From Pseudomonadota bacterium (GTDB taxonomy: Bacteria; Myxococcota_A; Bradymonadia; Bradymonadales; GCA-2716585), in the NCBI GenBank assembly GCA_005804885.1, contig SYOX01000018.1:1-46446 (forward strand): a DNA stretch of 46,446 bases, written 5' to 3'. The translations under genes and the position numbers were made by a program. Positions 43,550 to 46,446 of the stretch are shown here, one piece after another. Within the stretch, counting starts at the first letter, position 1. Each line of letters begins with the position of its first letter. The notes under the pieces were generated by a model. The model ran no database searches, had not been told where the DNA came from, and worked only from the letters and a program-made list of their open reading frames with translations.

Positions 43550-45172
43550 TCAGTCCACCAGGGGCATGATCATGCCCAGCAGGCGCTCGACGCTGGCGTG
43601 CTCGATGTCCTCAGGCACGCTCTGGCCGGTGGTGAAGTAGCTCAAGGGGATGTTGGTGTCGAGGTGGGAGGAGAGCAGCGGGCCGACGGCGAAGGCCTCG
43701 TCGAGCTTGGTGAACAGGACGCTCTCCGGGGCCAGCCGCTGGAAGTTGCGCGCGATCCCCTGCATGTCGCGCAGCGCCGTGGTGGCGCTGACGCACAGAT
43801 CAAAGCTCAACCCCGCCAGCCCCTCGAAGAGCTCGGCCAGCCGCCGCACCGGCTCCTCGTCCCGGGGCGAGCGGCCGATGGTGTCGATGAGCACCAGATC
43901 GCAATGCTCAAAGCGCCTCAGGCTGCGCTCCAGGCTGATCCGATCCACCACCACCTCCAGGGGGATCTCCAGCAAGCTCGCATACTTGCGCAGCTGATCC
44001 ACCGCGCCGATGCGGTAGGTGTCGATCGTCACCAGCCCCACCGAGCGCCGCCTGTCCAGCCGCGCCTCGGCGGCCATCTTGGCCAGCGTCGTCGTCTTGC
44101 CCACCCCCGTCGGCCCCACCAGCGCCACCACTCGCCTCCCCTCCAGCGCCCTGCGATCCCGGATCTGCACCCTGCTCAACAGCTCCTCGACGAAGGCCCG
44201 CTCGATCGCGTCCCGCGTCAGCGCCTCGCCCTCAAGCCTGAGCCGAACGCCCTCGACCAGCGCCGCGCGCCGATCCGGCGCCACCTCGCTGGCGCTCAAC
44301 CACCCCTTGAGCAGCTCGATCGGGTCGCGCACCAGGGCTCTGGCCTGGTTGACCCCCATCAAGTTGCGCCGCAGCCCCTCAAGCGCCACCTCGTCCGAGC
44401 GCTCCAGGCCGCGCTCCGACCCGCCCACGCCGGGCCTCCCCTCCTCCTGCGACAGCCGCGTCAACATGTTGTCGACCGGCAACCACGCGCCACCGCCAAC
44501 CTTCGCCTCTCGCCCTCCGCCGCGAGGCGCCTCCGCGCCGCCGGCCTCATCCCACCAACGCCCCACGTCGCCAGCGGACGCCGACGCAGGCTGGCCCGAG
44601 GCGCGCTCGGGGGCGAGCGAAGGCGGGCGAAGGGCTGCGGGCGCAGGCACTTCGATCGGCTCAGGCGCCTGTCCGGGTCGGATCCGCGCAACCTGGGGGC
44701 TCTGGGTGGCCAGATCGACCCTGCTGCGCAGATCGCGCACCTCCTCGACCAGCGGCGCCAGCAAGCCCTGGAGCCGCGCGACGAGGTCGTCCTCGCAGGC
44801 CTCCGCGGTCGATCTCGCCGCGGTCGAGCTCGCCGCGACCGACGAGGCGCCGCCGAGGTTCGCCGCCAGGACCACGCTCTGCGGGGCCGACGCCGCCAGC
44901 CCGCTCACCCGCGGCGCGCTGGTCGAGACCAGACGCGGCTCCAGGGGCATCGGCGCCCGCCCGCGCGAGGTGCGCTGAAAGAAGTGGAGCCCCTGGGCTG
45001 GCTCAGGCCCGTCGGCCGTGTCCGAGGTCGCCGTCACTTCGATGAAGCCGTGGCCCTCTGCGCCGTCGTCGATGCGCTGGGTCGAGAGGATGATCGCGCT
45101 CGGCCCCAGGTCCGCCTTGACCCTGGCCAGGGCGTCCCTCATCCCGTGGGCTCTGTAGGTTCTTACTTGCAT
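43550..45172 (-). CDS. flhF: Flagellar biosynthesis GTPase FlhF
   Basis: 540 aa. SRP-type GTPase that sets the site and number of polar flagella. The N-terminal strand MQVRTYRAHGMRDALARV matches the family; residues 60-340 are a long, poorly conserved, Ala/Pro/Gly-rich linker (B domain); the NG domain contains GPTGVGKT (353-360), DTYRIGA (384-390), DTIGRS (430-435) and a final TKLDEA block (~497). GAGG precedes the ATG. FlhG/FleN, usually next to flhF, is absent here: 142 bases separate flhF from fliA and hold only promoter signals. A sigma-54-type promoter lies at 45220-45235. Confidence 0.95.
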   Translation of the reverse strand: MQVRTYRAHGMRDALARVKADLGPSAIILSTQRIDDGAEGHGFIEVTATSDTADGPEPAQGLHFFQRTSRGRAPMPLEPRLVSTSAPRVSGLAASAPQSVVLAANLGGASSVAASSTAARSTAEACEDDLVARLQGLLAPLVEEVRDLRSRVDLATQSPQVARIRPGQAPEPIEVPAPAALRPPSLAPERASGQPASASAGDVGRWWDEAGGAEAPRGGGREAKVGGGAWLPVDNMLTRLSQEEGRPGVGGSERGLERSDEVALEGLRRNLMGVNQARALVRDPIELLKGWLSASEVAPDRRAALVEGVRLRLEGEALTRDAIERAFVEELLSRVQIRDRRALEGRRVVALVGPTGVGKTTTLAKMAAEARLDRRRSVGLVTIDTYRIGAVDQLRKYASLLEIPLEVVVDRISLERSLRRFEHCDLVLIDTIGRSPRDEEPVRRLAELFEGLAGLSFDLCVSATTALRDMQGIARNFQRLAPESVLFTKLDEAFAVGPLLSSHLDTNIPLSYFTTGQSVPEDIEHASVERLLGMIMPLVD

Positions 45173-45219
45173 GGCCTCACCTGCCTCGCCGACCGTTGAA
45201 CGTCACGGCGTCAGGAGAG

Positions 45220-45235
45220 ATCAAGGACCGTGCCA
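45220..45235 (-). promoter_or_regulatory. Sigma-54-type promoter upstream of flhF
   Basis: On the minus strand TGGCACG (45235-45229), four bases, TTGAT (45224-45220); the -24 half is perfect and the -12 half has TTGA instead of TTGC. Expected start near 45210 and a leader of about 38 nt. Upstream, CCTTGACGGATCGCTCAAGG (about 45243-45262) is an inverted repeat sharing 13 bases with the fliA promoter region. Confidence 0.7.
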
Positions 45236-45334
45236 GCCAATTCCTTGACGGATCGCTCAAGGACGTCGAGGGGCGTCAAGGGACACACCTCTTCGAGCGA
45301 GTGGAGGAGGAGCTTCAGGGGCCGGGCGCGGCGA

Positions 45335-46168
45335 TCAGAAGAGGGAGAAGAGGAGCCAGGGGACGCGCAGGCCGGCGATGATGGTGAGGGTCTGGGCCTC
45401 GTCGGCGAAGACCTCGGCCTGGACGAAGCCCTGGATGAGGATGTTGCCGTAGCCCAGGTCCAGGTGGACGCCGGGGGCGAGGTCGCCGTCCTTGAAGGCG
45501 ACGCGGGCGGCCGGGCCGATCTCCAGGAAGGGAGAGGTGCCGAGGTAGTCGACGGCGACGCGCAGGTTGAGGCCCGCGGTGGCCGTGGAGAAGTTGTCGG
45601 TGTGGGCGTAGCCCATGAAGCCCACGGCCCAGGGACCGGGGATGTCGGTGAAGATGTAGTAGATGGGCAGGTCGAAGCCGCCGAAGGGCCAGACGACGCC
45701 GCCCGAGAAGCTCAACCGGAAGACGCCGCCCGAGCCGCCCGGGCCAGACAGCGCCGAGCGCAGCCCCCCGCCGAGGCCCAGGCCGCCCTCGATGCTCCAG
45801 AGCTCGACCTGGGCCTCGAGCTGCTGGCGCATGGCGTCGGGCAGGTGGTCGTAGAGGGCCTGGAGCTGCTCGGGGGAGTCGAAGTTGCGGCGCAGGTAGC
45901 TGCGCAGGCGCTCAAAGTCCAGCTGGCCTTCATCGAGGAAGGCCATCAGCTCCTCATAGGCCTGGTCGAGTTTGGCGTCTCCGGTGTTGAGGCCCTCGGC
46001 CGAAGGCTCCGGGGCCTGCGCGGCGGCGGCCGCAGCCCAGGAGACCGCGGCGAAGGCGAGCGCGGCGAGCAGGAGGTGGCGCGCGGCGCGCCACGCGGCA
46101 GGCCGCTGAGGGGTCGCCAGCGGCCTCTTGAGGGACGGGGGGAGGGGCAGGCGAGGCGGGAGGCTCAC
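45335..46168 (-). CDS. Exported envelope protein of unknown function
   Basis: 277 aa. GTG start at 46168 overlapping the metK stop (GTGA); no ATG lies before the signal peptide, whose hydrophobic core is around residues 31-50 (AAAA-QAP). The first mature part is helical ([31 protein letters not shown], in fragments), the second has alternating aromatic strands ([49 protein letters not shown]) and ends with Phe, consistent with an outer-membrane beta-barrel. No family recognised. Translationally coupled to metK, an unexpected partner. Confidence 0.72.
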   Translation of the reverse strand: MSLPPRLPLPPSLKRPLATPQRPAAWRAARHLLLAALAFAAVSWAAAAAAQAPEPSAEGLNTGDAKLDQAYEELMAFLDEGQLDFERLRSYLRRNFDSPEQLQALYDHLPDAMRQQLEAQVELWSIEGGLGLGGGLRSALSGPGGSGGVFRLSFSGGVVWPFGGFDLPIYYIFTDIPGPWAVGFMGYAHTDNFSTATAGLNLRVAVDYLGTSPFLEIGPAARVAFKDGDLAPGVHLDLGYGNILIQGFVQAEVFADEAQTLTIIAGLRVPWLLFSLF

Positions 46169-46446
46169 GCCTTGAGCTCTTCGGCGCGGTCGACCTTCTC
46201 CCAGGAGAACCCGTCGCGACCACAGTGGCCGTAGGCGGCGGTGGCCTTGTAGATGGGTCGCAGCAGGTTGAGGTGCTCGATCAGCGCGGCGGGCTTGAAG
46301 TTGAAGGTGCGGCCGACGCGGGCGGCGATCTCGTCTTCGGAGATGTGGGCGGTGCCAAAGGTCTCGACCATGATCGAGACGGGGTCGGCGACGCCGATGG
46401 CGTAGGCGATCTGGATCTCGCAGCGATCGGCGAGGCCGGCGGCGAC
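46165..46446 (-). CDS. metK: S-adenosylmethionine synthetase, C-terminal fragment
   Basis: Last 93 residues plus stop; the rest is beyond the right edge. The sequence [54 protein letters not shown] (fragments) and [15 protein letters not shown] are the conserved MetK C-terminal block. It makes SAM from methionine and ATP. Its stop overlaps the GTG of the next gene. Confidence 0.95.
   Translation of the reverse strand, partial: VAAGLADRCEIQIAYAIGVADPVSIMVETFGTAHISEDEIAARVGRTFNFKPAALIEHLNLLRPIYKATAAYGHCGRDGFSWEKVDRAEELKA

Overview
The window is GC-rich throughout (by eye about 70 %), gene-dense and bacterial. The best guess for its source is a flagellated member of the Myxococcota or a related deltaproteobacterial lineage. 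The grounds are two proteins ending in a MYXO-CTERM-like tag (Cys, hydrophobic stretch, poly-Arg), many lipoproteins with acidic Pro/Glu linkers of the PEG/PEAQ type, very long Cys-rich and calcium-binding repeat proteins, and FliA and FlhF flagellar regulators. No rRNA, tRNA, CRISPR array, transposase or phage gene was seen.

Layout. 1-4199 (minus): the N-terminal half of glycine dehydrogenase GcvP, then a coupled pair of lipoproteins (PhoD-like phosphoesterase and an esterase). 4309-6980 (plus): an O-antigen ligase/polymerase-type membrane protein coupled to a GT4 glycosyltransferase. 7357-9732: a 791-aa pentapeptide-repeat protein. 10114-11518 (minus): a TetR regulator and a fatty acid hydroxylase/sterol desaturase-family enzyme, with a well-formed promoter/operator. 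11740-18053 (plus): four secreted proteins, namely a lipoprotein with three PPC-like domains, an M43-like metalloprotease lipoprotein, a small HEAT protein and an alpha/beta-hydrolase lipoprotein. 18157-20123 (minus): a SUKH-like protein and an acyl-CoA dehydrogenase. 20418-26268 (minus): a 777-aa protein of 30 four-cysteine units and a 1124-aa lipoprotein with 19 thrombospondin type-3 repeats. 26774-33425: a small lipoprotein, a PfkB kinase, a lipid kinase, another Cys-rich MYXO-CTERM-like protein, a large esterase-like lipoprotein and a peroxiredoxin. 33541-37891: a methyltransferase, a SIMPL protein, a two-lobed aspartic protease-like protein, an FGE-fold protein and a small membrane protein. 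37938-42569: HisZ with an unusual heptapeptide insertion, a DsbA/FrnE-like protein and a histidine ammonia-lyase with a large insertion. 42577-46446 (minus): fliA, flhF, an envelope protein and the C-terminus of metK.

How the genes fit together. Much of the window serves the cell envelope: exported hydrolases, a protease, calcium-binding and disulfide-rich surface proteins, and polysaccharide synthesis. The right end carries flagellar control. Both flhF and fliA are preceded by sequences matching the sigma-54 -24/-12 consensus, and an identical 13-base motif lies close upstream of each, which suggests one shared activator.

The most unusual signals are repeats. A ~200-bp element occurs as two inverted intergenic copies (9809-10010 and 16470-16672) with a conserved hairpin. 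A 313-bp MITE-like element at 26418-26730 has 65-bp near-perfect inverted ends, part of which recurs beside the second copy. A 15-base core of the ~200-bp element also matches the heptapeptide-coding repeats inserted at two places inside hisZ.
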